DNA of 64,000 nucleotides from Psychromarinibacter sp048262455 (GCA_048262455.1 JBLXFD010000007.1:62001-126000); one strand, 5' to 3'. Counted from the stretch's first letter, positions 42,433 through 51,410 are shown. Program-made: numbers and translations. The notes: generated by a model not told the origin, from the sequence alone.

Positions 42433-43845
42433 TCACGGGTCTGGCAAGACCTTGCCGGGGTTCAGGATGCCCGCCGGGTCCAGCGCCGCCTTGACCGCGC
42501 GCATCACGTCCAGCGCCACCGGGTTCTTGCGCCGCGCCATGGCAGGTTTTTTCGACAGGCCGATCCCGTGCTCTGCCGAGAAGGATCCGCCCAGTTCCAT
42601 CACCAGCGCCTCGATCGCCTCGATCAGCCCGGCCTGCGCCTCGGGGTCGGTGACGGTGGGGTAGATGGTATAGTGGATGTTGCCGTCGCCGAGGTGCCCG
42701 ACACAGATCGTGTCGGCGCCCGGGTCCAGCCGCTCCAGCACCCCCGGCGCGCGCTCCATGAATTCCGGCACCCGGTCCAGCGGCAGGCAGACGTCGTTGT
42801 TCAGCAGCGGCTGGCGCGCCAGCGTGACCTGCGCCGCCTCTTCCCGGCGCTGCCAGATCTCGCGGCGCTGGGCCTCGTTGCGGGCGACCACCGCGTCCAG
42901 CACCGCGCCTTCCTCCAGCAGGTCGCCCAGCACCTGTTCGAGGTACTCGATGATCGGCACGCTGCCATCCGCGCGGGGCTCGGCATCTCGGGGGGCGGTG
43001 GCGCCCACCTCTACCATGATGTTCACCTCGTGCATCTCTTCGAAGGGCGCCCGCTGGCCGGGGAAGCGGGCCATGTGCCCCTCGATGTAGCGGCGCGGCA
43101 TGTACTCGAAGGCCTCGACGGCGCCGCCGGTGGCGGTCTGCAGCCGGTTCAGCAGCCGCAGCGCGCGCTGCAGGTCGGGCACCGCGACCATGGCGGTGGC
43201 ATAGGCGGCGGGCTTGGTGAACAGCTTGACCACCGCGCCGGTGATGATGCCCAGCGTGCCTTCGGCGCCGATGAACAGGTCCTTCAGGTCGTAGCCGGAG
43301 TTGTCCTTGTGCAGCTCGCTCATCAGGTCCATGACCCGGCCGTCCGCCAGCACCACCTCCAGCCCCAGGCACAGCCCGCGGGTGGACCCGTAGCGCACCA
43401 CGTTCGACCCGCCCGCGTTGGTGGACAGCACGCCGCCGATCATGGCAGAGCCCTTGGCCCCGAAGGTCAGCGGAAACACCAGCCCCTCGGCCTCGGCGGC
43501 CTCGTGCAGCTGCGACAGGATCACCCCCGCCTCGACGATCGCCAGCCGCGCGGCGGGGCGGATCTCGCGGATGCGGTTCAGCCGCTCGAGGCTCAGCAGG
43601 AACCCGTCAGGGGCGTAGCTGCCCCCGGTCAGGCCGGTGCGGCCGGCGGAGGGCACGATCACCGTTCCGGTCTCGTGCGCCAGCTGCATGATGCGGCTGA
43701 CCTCGGAGGCATCGGCGGGGCGCAGCACGGCGCGGGGCTGGAAGTTGTACTTCTTCGTCCATTCCTGCCCGTAGGGCGCGGCGTCCGCCCCGGTCAGGAC
43801 GTTGTTCGCCCCGACGATTTCGCGAAACTGCTCGACGATGTCCAT
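42433..43845 (-). CDS. FAD-linked 2-hydroxyacid dehydrogenase (GlcD / D-LDH type)
   Basis: 470 residues. An N-terminal PCMH-type FAD domain shows VIVPSAGRTGLTGGSYAPDGFLLSLERLN and GAKGSAMIGGVLSTNAGGSNVVRYGSTRG; the C-terminal domain shows HLGDGNIHYTIYP and SAEHGIGLSKK, the His-containing metal-site motif of this family. Substrates in the family include D-lactate, glycolate and D-2-hydroxyglutarate; no partner GlcE/GlcF gene is adjacent, so a D-lactate or D-2-hydroxyglutarate dehydrogenase is likelier than glycolate oxidase. Confidence 0.9.
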   Translation of the reverse strand: MDIVEQFREIVGANNVLTGADAAPYGQEWTKKYNFQPRAVLRPADASEVSRIMQLAHETGTVIVPSAGRTGLTGGSYAPDGFLLSLERLNRIREIRPAARLAIVEAGVILSQLHEAAEAEGLVFPLTFGAKGSAMIGGVLSTNAGGSNVVRYGSTRGLCLGLEVVLADGRVMDLMSELHKDNSGYDLKDLFIGAEGTLGIITGAVVKLFTKPAAYATAMVAVPDLQRALRLLNRLQTATGGAVEAFEYMPRRYIEGHMARFPGQRAPFEEMHEVNIMVEVGATAPRDAEPRADGSVPIIEYLEQVLGDLLEEGAVLDAVVARNEAQRREIWQRREEAAQVTLARQPLLNNDVCLPLDRVPEFMERAPGVLERLDPGADTICVGHLGDGNIHYTIYPTVTDPEAQAGLIEAIEALVMELGGSFSAEHGIGLSKKPAMARRKNPVALDVMRAVKAALDPAGILNPGKVLPDP

Positions 43846-43931
43846 CCTGCTCTCCCCCGCTGGTCAACATGTCGGGCATACCGGATTCACCGGCGCGGGC
43901 AAGGGTGGGCAGGGGGCAGGAAGGAGGCCTC

Positions 43932-44417
43932 TCAGGTCGGCTCTTCGACGATGTAGTCTTCCCAGTCTTCCTCGGGCACCTCGAACTCCGGCACCGTCCA
44001 GTCCTTCACCGAGACCCCGGCGGCGTGCACGGTTTCGGCGGTGCCGGAGATCAGCGGGTGCCAGTCGTACAGCGGCTTGCCCTCGTACAGCAGCCGGTAG
44101 GCGCAGGTCTGCGGCATCCAGTAGGCGATGTCGGCGATATTGCCGGGGGTCAGCACCACGCAGTCGGGCACGAACTGCTTGCGGATCTCGTACTGCGCGC
44201 AGCGGCAGGTGCTGTCGTCCAGCAGCCGGCAGGCGATGCGGGTAAAGGCGATCTCGTTGGTGTCGGGGTCTTCCAGCTTGTTCAGACAGCACTTGCCGCA
44301 GCCGTCGCACAGCGCCTCCCACTCGCGCGGGGTGAGGTTCTTCAGCGGCACGTTCTCCCAGTAACGCGGCCGCAGCCCGTCGCGCGGGATCGGGTCCTTG
44401 CCGGCGCCCCCGGTCAT
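43932..44417 (-). CDS. YcgN/UPF0260 cysteine-cluster protein
   Basis: 161 residues: RYWENVPLKNLTPREWEALCDGCGKCCLNKLED, CRLLDDSTCRCAQYEIRK and PDCVVLTP, TCAYRLLYEG, the conserved Cys set of UPF0260. It is probably metal-binding (zinc or Fe-S) and cytoplasmic; function unknown. The ATG overlaps the ribF stop (ATGA), so it is co-translated with ribF. Confidence 0.93.
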   Translation of the reverse strand: MTGGAGKDPIPRDGLRPRYWENVPLKNLTPREWEALCDGCGKCCLNKLEDPDTNEIAFTRIACRLLDDSTCRCAQYEIRKQFVPDCVVLTPGNIADIAYWMPQTCAYRLLYEGKPLYDWHPLISGTAETVHAAGVSVKDWTVPEFEVPEEDWEDYIVEEPT

Positions 44418-45343
44418 GGCAGCTGCGCCAGCACATCGGCAGCCCGGGCGCAGTCTACGGCCATCTGCTCCTTCAAGGCGGTGACATCGACAAAGCGCAT
44501 CTCCGGCCGCAGGAAATCCACCAGCGCGATGGACAGGTGCTGACCGTAAAGATCGCCGTCGAAGCCGAACAGGAAGGTTTCGAGGTTGGGAACGTTCTCG
44601 CCGAACATCGGCCGCACGCCAAGGCTGGCGGCACCGCCGAAGCTGCCCGCGTGCGGGCCGGTCAGCACGTCGACCTTCACCACGTAGACGCCGAAGCGCG
44701 GCGGGTGCAGCCCGGCGATGGACATGTTGGCGGTGGGATAGCCAAGCTCGCGCCCGCGCTTGTCGCCGTGCTGCACCTCGCCGTCGATGCGGTGCCAGTG
44801 GCCCAGCATGGCGGCGGCGTCGCGGGTGCGCCCCTCTGACAGGGCGGTGCGGATGTTGGTGGAGGACACGTCGTTGCCCGCCGCCTCGACGATCTCGGCC
44901 ACGGTGACGTCGAAGCCGTAGCGCGAACCGTAGGCTTTCAGCGCGTCGGTATCCCCCGCGCGGTCCTTGCCGAAGCGAAAGTCGCTGCCCACCACCACGT
45001 GCGACAGCCCCAGTCCGCCGGCCAGCACGTCGCGGGCGAAGGCCTCGTCGCTCAGCCGGGCGAGGGCGGCGTCGAAGGGCAGCTGGTAAAGGTGATCCAC
45101 CCCCAGCTTCGCCAGCCGGTGCGCCTTGGTCTCGGCGCTCATCAGCCGGAAGGGCGGGGCGTCGGGGGCGAAGAATTCCCGCGGATGCGGCTCGAAGGTG
45201 ACGATGCCCAGCGGCGCGGGGCGTGCCCGGGCAAGGTCGATCACCGCCTGGTGGCCGATATGTACCCCGTCGAAGTTGCCGATGGCGGCAGAGGCGCCCC
45301 TGTCGGCGGCGTCAGGCTGGGTCCAGTGGGTGAAAGTCTTCAT
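44414..45343 (-). CDS. ribF: Bifunctional riboflavin kinase / FAD synthetase
   Basis: 309 residues from the ATG at 45343. The adenylyltransferase domain carries AIGNFDGVHIGHQAVI, VTFEPHPREFF and DFRFGKDRAGD; the kinase domain carries GRELGYPTANM and GVRPMFGENVPNLETFLF. It converts riboflavin to FMN and FAD. It heads a unit with the YcgN-like gene. With ribA at 9 kb, two riboflavin genes lie in the window but far apart. Confidence 0.96.
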   Translation of the reverse strand: MKTFTHWTQPDAADRGASAAIGNFDGVHIGHQAVIDLARARPAPLGIVTFEPHPREFFAPDAPPFRLMSAETKAHRLAKLGVDHLYQLPFDAALARLSDEAFARDVLAGGLGLSHVVVGSDFRFGKDRAGDTDALKAYGSRYGFDVTVAEIVEAAGNDVSSTNIRTALSEGRTRDAAAMLGHWHRIDGEVQHGDKRGRELGYPTANMSIAGLHPPRFGVYVVKVDVLTGPHAGSFGGAASLGVRPMFGENVPNLETFLFGFDGDLYGQHLSIALVDFLRPEMRFVDVTALKEQMAVDCARAADVLAQLP

Positions 45344-45487
45344 CGTTCCCCGTGGCGGGGACGTCCCCCGGCGATCAGTCGAACCTGTGGCCGGGCGCCA
45401 GTACCTGCGTCCCGCCGTTCCGCACAAGCCTATCCCTCACGGCGCGGCGACAATCAAGCGTCACGCGGCGACGGTGCTGCCGGTGCC

Positions 45488-46360
45488 TTAGCGCAGGAAG
45501 CCGATGGCATGGCTGGGCGTCAGCCCCTCCGCCTGCAGGAAGCGCGTCAGCGCCTCCGGGTCCGGCTGCTCCGCGGTCCCGGTCTCCTGCGCTGCCAGCC
45601 CGCCGGTGACGAAAAGCACGTCCAGATCCTCGCCCACGGCGCCGGCCACGTCGGTGTGGATGCCGTCGCCGATGCACAGGATCTCGTTGTCCGGCACCTG
45701 CCGCCCAAGGTCCGCCAGCCGCCGCCGCGCAAGGTCGTAGATCGGCGGGTGCGGCTTCCCGAAGTAAAGGCTCTCGCCCCCCATCTCGGTATACAGCCGC
45801 GCCAGCGCCCCGGCGCACCACTGCCGGCGGTCGCCGTAATCCACCACCACGTCGGGGTTGAAGCACATCAGCTTCAGCCCCCGGGTCTTGGCCTCGAGGA
45901 ACTGCGGGCGGTAGACCTCGGGGTCGGCGTAGGGATCCTCGGGCCCGGTGACGACGATGCCCTCGGCCTCGGACAGCGGCACGCGGGTCAGCTTCACCGG
46001 ATCCGTGACGATCTTCATCGGCTCGAAGATCGACGCGTCCTTCTCGTACCCGATGAAGTGCACCTTCGCGCCCACCGCGCCCTGTTGCATCGCCACCCGC
46101 GCGGCGTCGCCCGAGGTGACCACCACGTCCCAGCAGTCGCGGGGCACGCCCAGATCGTCCAGCTGCTCCGCCACCTGCTCTCGCGGGCGGGGGGCGTTGG
46201 TCAGCAGCACAACCGCGCCGCCGCGCGCCCGGAATGCGCCCAGCGCCGCCACCGCCGCGGGAAAGGCCTGCCGCCCGTTGTGCAGGCAGCCCCAGAGGTC
46301 GCAGAAGACGGCGCTGTAGCGGTCCGCGATGGCGGACAGCGCGGGAACGATCTGGGTCAT
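45488..46360 (-). CDS. HAD-superfamily class IIA hydrolase (TIGR01459 type)
   Basis: 290 residues. HAD motif I YSAVFCDLWGCLHNG (DxWG), motif II VLLTNAPRP, and motif III/IV FGKPHPPIYDLARRR then CIGDGIHTDVAGA. This is the NagD-like subgroup widespread in alphaproteobacteria. It probably removes phosphate from a small sugar or nucleotide phosphate; substrate unknown. It lies behind ppaC on the same strand. Confidence 0.92.
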   Translation of the reverse strand: MTQIVPALSAIADRYSAVFCDLWGCLHNGRQAFPAAVAALGAFRARGGAVVLLTNAPRPREQVAEQLDDLGVPRDCWDVVVTSGDAARVAMQQGAVGAKVHFIGYEKDASIFEPMKIVTDPVKLTRVPLSEAEGIVVTGPEDPYADPEVYRPQFLEAKTRGLKLMCFNPDVVVDYGDRRQWCAGALARLYTEMGGESLYFGKPHPPIYDLARRRLADLGRQVPDNEILCIGDGIHTDVAGAVGEDLDVLFVTGGLAAQETGTAEQPDPEALTRFLQAEGLTPSHAIGFLR

Positions 46361-46412
46361 GGGGCAGCCTTTGAATGGGGAAGGCGGCGGACCTGTGCCC
46401 GCCGCCGGAAGA

Positions 46413-47333
46413 TCACAGCTTGAGCGCCGGGATGATCTGCTTCTTGCGGCTCATCACGCCGGGCAGCACCACGCTGTCGCCGGTAACCTGCGCGCCAAAG
46501 CTTTTCTCGGCCACGCTCTTCACCACGTCGTTGGGCACCAGCAGCGTCGCCTGTTCCTTCAGGATGTCCACGACGAACAGGAGCACCTGGTCGACCCCGT
46601 CCTCCTGCGCCACCTGCGGCATCGCCTGCATCAACGCGTCCTTGCGCGACAGCGGCACCTCGGGAGAGGTCGTCTCCAGCACCGAAACGCGGAACTTGGT
46701 GCCCGAGACCTCGTATTCCTTGCTGTCCATGCGCAGCAGCTCGGCTTCGGAGAAGGCCGAGACGTCGGACTTGGCCGCGAACATCTCGGCCGCGAAGTCG
46801 GGGATCGAGACGCGAAGGTCGGCGGCGAGCGATTCTGCCAGCTCGCGGTCCTGCCCGGTGGTGGTGGGGGACCGGAATTCCAGCGTGTCCGACAGGATGC
46901 AGGACAGCATCAGCCCCTTCACGCCCTCGGTCATCTCGGCGGCATGCGGGCCCATCAGGTTGTGCATGATGGTGGCGGTGCAGGCGAGCGGCTTGATGGT
47001 GATGTCGATCGGCGCCGCCGTCTCCAGCCCGCCGAACAGCTTGTGGTGGTCGATGATCTGCAGGATGTCGGCGTCGCTGATGTTGTCCGGCAGCTCGGCG
47101 GGGTTGTTGGTGTCGACGATCACCACCTGCTCGCTCGCCGCGACGCCGTCGATGATCTTCGGCTGCTCGAAGCCCCAGCGCTGCAGCACGAACTTCGCCT
47201 CGGTATTGGGCTCGCCCAGCAGCACCGCCTCGGCGGGCTGGTCGCGGTGGTTGGTCATGTACCAGGCCCAGATCAGCGGCGAGGCGGTCGAGTCGGTGTC
47301 GGGGGATTTGTGGCCGAAGACTTTGATGGTCAT
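46413..47333 (-). CDS. ppaC: Manganese-dependent inorganic pyrophosphatase (family II)
   Basis: 306 residues. DHH-family motifs: VFGHKSPDTDSTASPLIWAWYM, VIVDTNNPAEL, LQIIDHHKLFGG, HNLMGPHAAEMTEG and the DHHA2 signature GVMSRKKQIIPAL. It splits PPi to drive biosynthetic reactions. Many alphaproteobacteria use the unrelated family I enzyme; family II is regular in Rhodobacteraceae. A GC hairpin (46383-46406) lies just behind the stop and may be a weak terminator. Confidence 0.96.
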   Translation of the reverse strand: MTIKVFGHKSPDTDSTASPLIWAWYMTNHRDQPAEAVLLGEPNTEAKFVLQRWGFEQPKIIDGVAASEQVVIVDTNNPAELPDNISDADILQIIDHHKLFGGLETAAPIDITIKPLACTATIMHNLMGPHAAEMTEGVKGLMLSCILSDTLEFRSPTTTGQDRELAESLAADLRVSIPDFAAEMFAAKSDVSAFSEAELLRMDSKEYEVSGTKFRVSVLETTSPEVPLSRKDALMQAMPQVAQEDGVDQVLLFVVDILKEQATLLVPNDVVKSVAEKSFGAQVTGDSVVLPGVMSRKKQIIPALKL

Positions 47334-47424
47334 TACAGATACGTCCGTGATGGGAATTCCGGCGTCTCTATAGGACCGCGCGGGGCGCTTGTCACCCGGC
47401 GGCGCTTGCGGTCAAATCGCACGC

Positions 47425-48090
47425 ATGGCCGTCTTCCGCGAAACCGATCTGTACCCGCCGGTAAAGGCCTTCCTCGCGGCGCAGGGCTACGAGGTGAAGG
47501 GCGAGGTGGCAGAGGCCGACGTGGTGGCCTGCCGCGAGGACGACCCGCCGGTGATCGTCGAGCTGAAGGCGGGCTTCTCGCTGTCGCTGCTGCAGCAGGG
47601 GGTGGCGCGGCTGGCGGTGACGGACGCGGTCTACCTTTGTGTGCCGAAGCGATCCGGCCGCGTCGCGGCGCGGGCGCTGGCGGAGAACACGCGGCTGTGC
47701 CGGCGGCTGGGGCTGGGGGTGATGACGGTGCGGCTGAGCGACGGGCTGGTGGAGGTGCTGGCCGATCCCGGCCCCTACGCCCCCCGCAAATGCGCCCGCC
47801 GCCGCGGCAGGCTGCTGCGCGAGTTTGCCCGGCGCGAGGGGGACCCGGCGCTGGGCGGCGCCACCCGTTCCGGTCAGGTCACGGCCTATCGTCAGGATTC
47901 GGTGAAACTGGCGGCGCATCTTTCAATGGCGGGGCCCTGCCGGGGCGCAGTCGTGGCCGCCGCCACCGGCGTGGCGCAGGCTACGCGGATGATGGCGGAC
48001 GATCACTATGGCTGGTTCGAGCGGGTCGAGCGCGGGGTCTATGCGCTGACCGACCGGGGGCGAGAGGGGCTGCGGGCCTACGGCACCTGA
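47425..48090 (+). CDS. DUF2161 putative PD-(D/E)XK-type phosphodiesterase
   Basis: 221 residues from the ATG at 47425. YPPVKAFLAAQGYEVKGEVAEADVVACREDDPPVIVELKAGFSLSLL shows a nuclease-like D...ExK core (Asp-Val-Val and Glu-Leu-Lys), with a winged-helix-like C-terminus (DDHYGWFERVERGVYALTDRGREGL). Related to restriction-type folds; substrate unknown. It is divergent from ppaC. Confidence 0.9.
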   Translation: MAVFRETDLYPPVKAFLAAQGYEVKGEVAEADVVACREDDPPVIVELKAGFSLSLLQQGVARLAVTDAVYLCVPKRSGRVAARALAENTRLCRRLGLGVMTVRLSDGLVEVLADPGPYAPRKCARRRGRLLREFARREGDPALGGATRSGQVTAYRQDSVKLAAHLSMAGPCRGAVVAAATGVAQATRMMADDHYGWFERVERGVYALTDRGREGLRAYGT

Positions 48091-48095
48091 CGGCG

Positions 48096-48431
48096 CTACG
48101 CCGTCTGCACCAGCCACACGCCCCCCACCAGCATCAGCACCGCCACCAGCAGCACCGCGCCGATGGCGATCCAGTGGCCGCTGCCGCCGGATTGGCGCGG
48201 CTCCATGGACACAGGCCTTGGCCCTACGGCGGCGCTGGGCCCGTCGCTGCGGCCCATCTCCTCGCGGTAGGCCGCGCTGCGCGCCGCAGGACCGGGGGCC
48301 GTGCCCCCTGCTTCGGCGTCAGTGCCAAGGGGGGCGGCGGAAGGATCGGGAAAGCCGATCTTGTCACCGGCGCGGCCGCTGTCGATGTCCTTGCGCAGGC
48401 GGTCGGTGGTGGGGGCATGATCTTGGGGCAT
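48096..48431 (-). CDS. Small tail-anchored protein of unknown function
   Basis: 111 residues. The first 85 residues are hydrophilic and low in complexity (Pro, Gly, Ala, Ser); residues about 88-108 form a C-terminal membrane helix (WIAIGAVLLVAVLMLVGGVWLV). No family recognised. It lies 65 bases behind the stress-type SDR gene on the same strand. Confidence 0.7.
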   Translation of the reverse strand: MPQDHAPTTDRLRKDIDSGRAGDKIGFPDPSAAPLGTDAEAGGTAPGPAARSAAYREEMGRSDGPSAAVGPRPVSMEPRQSGGSGHWIAIGAVLLVAVLMLVGGVWLVQTA

Positions 48432-48496
48432 GGCAGTGCTCCGTTCAGGGTTCGCAAGGCCAACCGGCGGCGGCCCTGCTTGGTTCCGCTCTCGCG

Positions 48497-49351
48497 TCAG
48501 ATGATCGGCTTTCCGCCTGTGACCGCGATGGTTGCCCCGGAGGTGTAGCTGGACCTCGGGTCCGCCAGCATCACGTAGGCCGAGGCCAGTTCCGCCGGCT
48601 GTGCCGGGCGCTTCATCGGGTAGTTGCCGCCGAAGTTCGCCACACGGTCCTCTGGCATGGTCGAGGGGATCAATGGGGTCCAGACCGGGCCGGGCGCCAC
48701 GCAGTTCACGCGGATGTCCTTTTCGGCCAGCATCTGCGCCAGCCCGGCAGAGAAGTTCTGGATCGCGCTCTTGGTGGTAGCATAGGCCAGCAGCCCCGGG
48801 TTCGGCATGTCAGAGTTGACCGAGGCGGTGTTGATGATAGACCCGCCCGCCTTCATCAGCGGCACCGCCGCCTTGGACAGGTAAAACATCGCGTGGATGT
48901 TGGTGCGGAAGGTCAGCTCCCACTCCTCGTCGGTCAGTTCCCCGATAGTGTCCACGTGCTTCTGGTGCGCGGCATTGTTCACGAGGATGTCGAGCCGCCC
49001 GAAGGTCTCGTGCGCCTCCTTCACGATCTTGCGGCAATGCGCGGCGTCCTGCAGATCGCCCGCCTGCACCAGCGCGCGCTGGCCGGCCTCTTCCACCAGG
49101 CGCTTCGTTTCCTCGGCCTCGTCATGCTCGTCGAGGTAGGAGATCGCCACGTCGGCCCCCTCACGGGCAAAGGCCAGTGCGACGGCGCGGCCGATGCCGC
49201 TGTCGGCCCCGGTGATCAGCGCCGCCATGCCCTTCAGCCGCCCCGATCCTTCATAGCTGTCCTCGCCGTGGTCGGGGCGGGGGTCCATCTTGTCGGTGCG
49301 GCCGGGCATCGGCTGCTTCTGTTTCGGAAAGGGTGGTTTCGGGTAACTCAT
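48497..49351 (-). CDS. SDR-family oxidoreductase, general-stress type
   Basis: 284 residues from the ATG at 49351. An N-terminal 40-residue extension (MSYPKPPFPKQKQPMPGRTDKMDPRPDHGEDSY) precedes the Rossmann motif ALITGADSGIGRAVALAFA, the NNAAHQ motif, the catalytic Ser in INTASVNSD and YATTKSA (YxxxK). This long form matches the YhdF/YdaD/YghA group, often induced by general stress; the substrate is unknown. It is divergent from the BON-domain gene. Confidence 0.92.
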   Translation of the reverse strand: MSYPKPPFPKQKQPMPGRTDKMDPRPDHGEDSYEGSGRLKGMAALITGADSGIGRAVALAFAREGADVAISYLDEHDEAEETKRLVEEAGQRALVQAGDLQDAAHCRKIVKEAHETFGRLDILVNNAAHQKHVDTIGELTDEEWELTFRTNIHAMFYLSKAAVPLMKAGGSIINTASVNSDMPNPGLLAYATTKSAIQNFSAGLAQMLAEKDIRVNCVAPGPVWTPLIPSTMPEDRVANFGGNYPMKRPAQPAELASAYVMLADPRSSYTSGATIAVTGGKPII

Positions 49352-49519
49352 GGCGGCCTCCTTCGGGATCGACTGTGTAAACCGGGGCTGCACGGCGATG
49401 TTCCAAAGGCGGGCTACGCGTCATTCCGCCGGTCTGCGCTGGGTATGAGCCGGGCGGGAACATCGTCCGGCGGATCGGGGTTTTCCTGATACCGAATGCA
49501 TTTTTACTCGGAGGTAACG

Positions 49520-50179
49520 ATGGCACGCTATGAAAGAGGTCAGGAACGCCGCGGCCGGGGCCGCTGGCAGGATGAGGATCGCTGGCGCGAGGAAGATCGT
49601 GCGCGCGGCTCGGATGAGGGTTGGGCCGATCCGGAACGGCAGGGCTACGAGCGGCCCCGCGCCGGCGGCTATGGCGGCTATATGGGTCCGACGCCCTACG
49701 CGGGCGGCGGCATGATGCCCTTCGCCATGGTTCCGCCCTGGGGCGCGGGCTTTGGCACGGACCCCTACACGGGTGGACGCAGCCGCAATGACTGGCGCGC
49801 CGATCAGGGCCGCCGCGATCCGCATGAGCGGGACTTTTTCGACAAGGCCGCGGACGAGGTCTCTTCCTGGTTCGGCGACGAGGCGGCAGAGCATCGTCGC
49901 GAGGAAGACCACCGTGGCCGTGGGCCCAAGGGCTACCAGCGCTCCGACGCGCGGATCGAGGAGGACGTGCACGACCGTCTGACCCACGACCGCTACGTCG
50001 ACGCCTCGGAGGTCAGCGTGACGGTGAAAGACCGCGAGGTGACGCTGGACGGCACCGTCCACTCCCGCCGCGCCAAGCGCCGGGCAGAGGACTGCTGCGA
50101 AGAGGTCTATGGCGTCGAGCATGTGCAGAACAACCTGCGCGTCATGCGTCAGGACCTGCCGCCTACCGGCGCCATCTGA
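49520..50179 (+). CDS. BON-domain protein with Arg/Gly-rich N-terminus
   Basis: 219 residues from the ATG at 49520 (SD GGAGGTAACG). Residues 1-90 are Arg-, Gly-, Asp- and Tyr-rich and probably disordered (RYERGQERRGRGRWQDEDRW). Residues about 148-215 form a BON domain (DARIEEDVHDRLTHDRYVDASEVSVTVKDREVTLDGTV), implicated in binding phospholipid. No signal peptide is visible. Likely stress-related, by its pairing with the divergent SDR gene; a terminator follows. Confidence 0.88.
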   Translation: MARYERGQERRGRGRWQDEDRWREEDRARGSDEGWADPERQGYERPRAGGYGGYMGPTPYAGGGMMPFAMVPPWGAGFGTDPYTGGRSRNDWRADQGRRDPHERDFFDKAADEVSSWFGDEAAEHRREEDHRGRGPKGYQRSDARIEEDVHDRLTHDRYVDASEVSVTVKDREVTLDGTVHSRRAKRRAEDCCEEVYGVEHVQNNLRVMRQDLPPTGAI

Positions 50180-50198
50180 CGCCGTTTGCCGAATGAAG

Positions 50199-50238
50199 AA
50201 CGGCCGGTCGCTGGAAAGCGGCCGGCCGTTTCTGTTTT
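50199..50238 (+). terminator. Rho-independent terminator of the BON-domain gene
   Basis: Long hairpin AACGGCCGG.CGCT / AGCG.CCGGCCGTT with one mismatch and a GGAA loop, then TCTGTTTT. Opposite-strand T content (TTCTTC) is modest but it may also serve the convergent Hint-domain gene. Confidence 0.88.
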
Positions 50239-50252
50239 GGATAGACTGATAA

Positions 50253-51047
50253 TCAGGCCGCAGCCATCGCCTCGAACTCCTCCGCCGACAGGCGCGGGGC
50301 GCAGAGCGGGCCAAAGTCGGCGGCCGTCAGGATATGCGGGAAGAACGACAGGAACAGCCGCAGCCCGTCGGCGCCCACGCGGTTCACGAGGTCGGGGCCG
50401 GGGTGGTAGCTCTCGATCTCCAGCCCGTTGGCGCGCAGGATGTGGTGGTCCTTGAACGCCAGGTGATAGGTGCTGACCGGCGAGGCGGGGGCGACGCGGA
50501 TCACGCTTTGCCCGTCCTCGAAGGCGGTGATGGGCGTCAGCGCCGAATCGTCCTGCACCAGCTCGCGCAGCCGCTCGCTGCGATGCAGCAGCCGGGCGTG
50601 GGGGGCGAGCATCAGGTCGGGCATCGGCCGGGCCGGGCCGAAGCTGTCCACCGGGATGCGGAACAGGCGCGCCGGGGTCTGGCCGGGCTGCTGGTTGGGC
50701 AGCAGCGTGATGGTGCCGATCCACAGCAGTGTCTGGTAACCGGCGTCCCGCGTCTCGATCCGGGTGCCCGGCAGCAGGTCCTCCACCGCGACGGGCCCGT
50801 CCTCGGTGGCCATGATGGTGCCGCGGGCGAGAGCGCAGAAGGCGCTTTCGAACAGCGGGTGCGCCGGCGCGCGCTTGACCACCTCGGCCAGAGAATTGTC
50901 CGGCAGCAGCGACATCGCCTCGTAGCGGCGCATGGGAAAGCGGGTCTGCGGTGCGATCGTCGGGCGGCGGGCGGTCCAGCGCTGCTGCACGCCCTGCGAG
51001 ACGGGTCTGGCCTCGCCGGGGCCGCCGGGGCGGTGTGGGTAAGTCAT
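50253..51047 (-). CDS. Hint-domain protein (Hedgehog/intein fold) lacking the usual nucleophile
   Basis: 264 residues from the ATG at 51047, with AAGGA 8 bases upstream. The Hint core begins at ALARGTIMATEDGPVAVEDLLPGTRIETRDAGYQTLLWIG and ends in HLAFKDHHILRANGLEIESYHPGPD. In most family members the core starts CFxxGT; here the aligned residues read AL, with the only nearby Cys two positions earlier (FCALARGT). Autoprocessing is therefore doubtful. The 70-residue N-terminal part is not a signal peptide. Rhodobacteraceae carry many such proteins of unknown role. Confidence 0.82.
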   Translation of the reverse strand: MTYPHRPGGPGEARPVSQGVQQRWTARRPTIAPQTRFPMRRYEAMSLLPDNSLAEVVKRAPAHPLFESAFCALARGTIMATEDGPVAVEDLLPGTRIETRDAGYQTLLWIGTITLLPNQQPGQTPARLFRIPVDSFGPARPMPDLMLAPHARLLHRSERLRELVQDDSALTPITAFEDGQSVIRVAPASPVSTYHLAFKDHHILRANGLEIESYHPGPDLVNRVGADGLRLFLSFFPHILTAADFGPLCAPRLSAEEFEAMAAA

Positions 51048-51106
51048 TCTATCCATCCTTAAAACCAATTGATCCGCAAACCGGCGCGGCGGGCGCCGGG
51101 GTGCGG

Positions 51107-51253
51107 CTAGCCGTTCGCGGCGCGCAGCACCGGGATCTTCGCGTCGCGGCGGGCGATGGTTTCGACCCGGGTGGCGCCACGGGTCCAGGGCATCTTGACC
51201 TCGACCTTGGCGGCTTCCCTGGTGACGGTGGTGATCCAGCGTTTCTTCGACAT
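51107..51253 (-). CDS. 48-residue basic protein
   Basis: MSKKRWITTVTREAAKVEV.MPWTRGATRVETIARR..., strongly basic, no signal or membrane segment. A good SD (AAGAGG) lies 5 bases ahead of the ATG, supporting translation. Small proteins with this opening recur in Rhodobacteraceae as far as I remember, but no function is known; nucleic-acid binding is conceivable from the charge. Confidence 0.65.
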   Translation of the reverse strand: MSKKRWITTVTREAAKVEVKMPWTRGATRVETIARRDAKIPVLRAANG

Positions 51254-51410
51254 CTGCCTCTTCCCTCTTGCCAGCGAGGGGCGCTCCCCCCGTGTTTCCC
51301 GATGCGCCTGAATTGGCGGCCTCACATCGGACTATCGGCGTCCAATGGGGCTGCAGAATGACCGGGAGAGGGTATTTTGGGGCGGCAAGGGGCCGGGAAT
51401 GAGGCGCCTT

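Noticed and set aside
46383..46406. GGCGGCGG/CCGCCGCC hairpin behind ppaC as a firm terminator
   Set aside because: Stem is good but the following bases TTCCCCATTC lack a proper T tract; mentioned only as a possibility.
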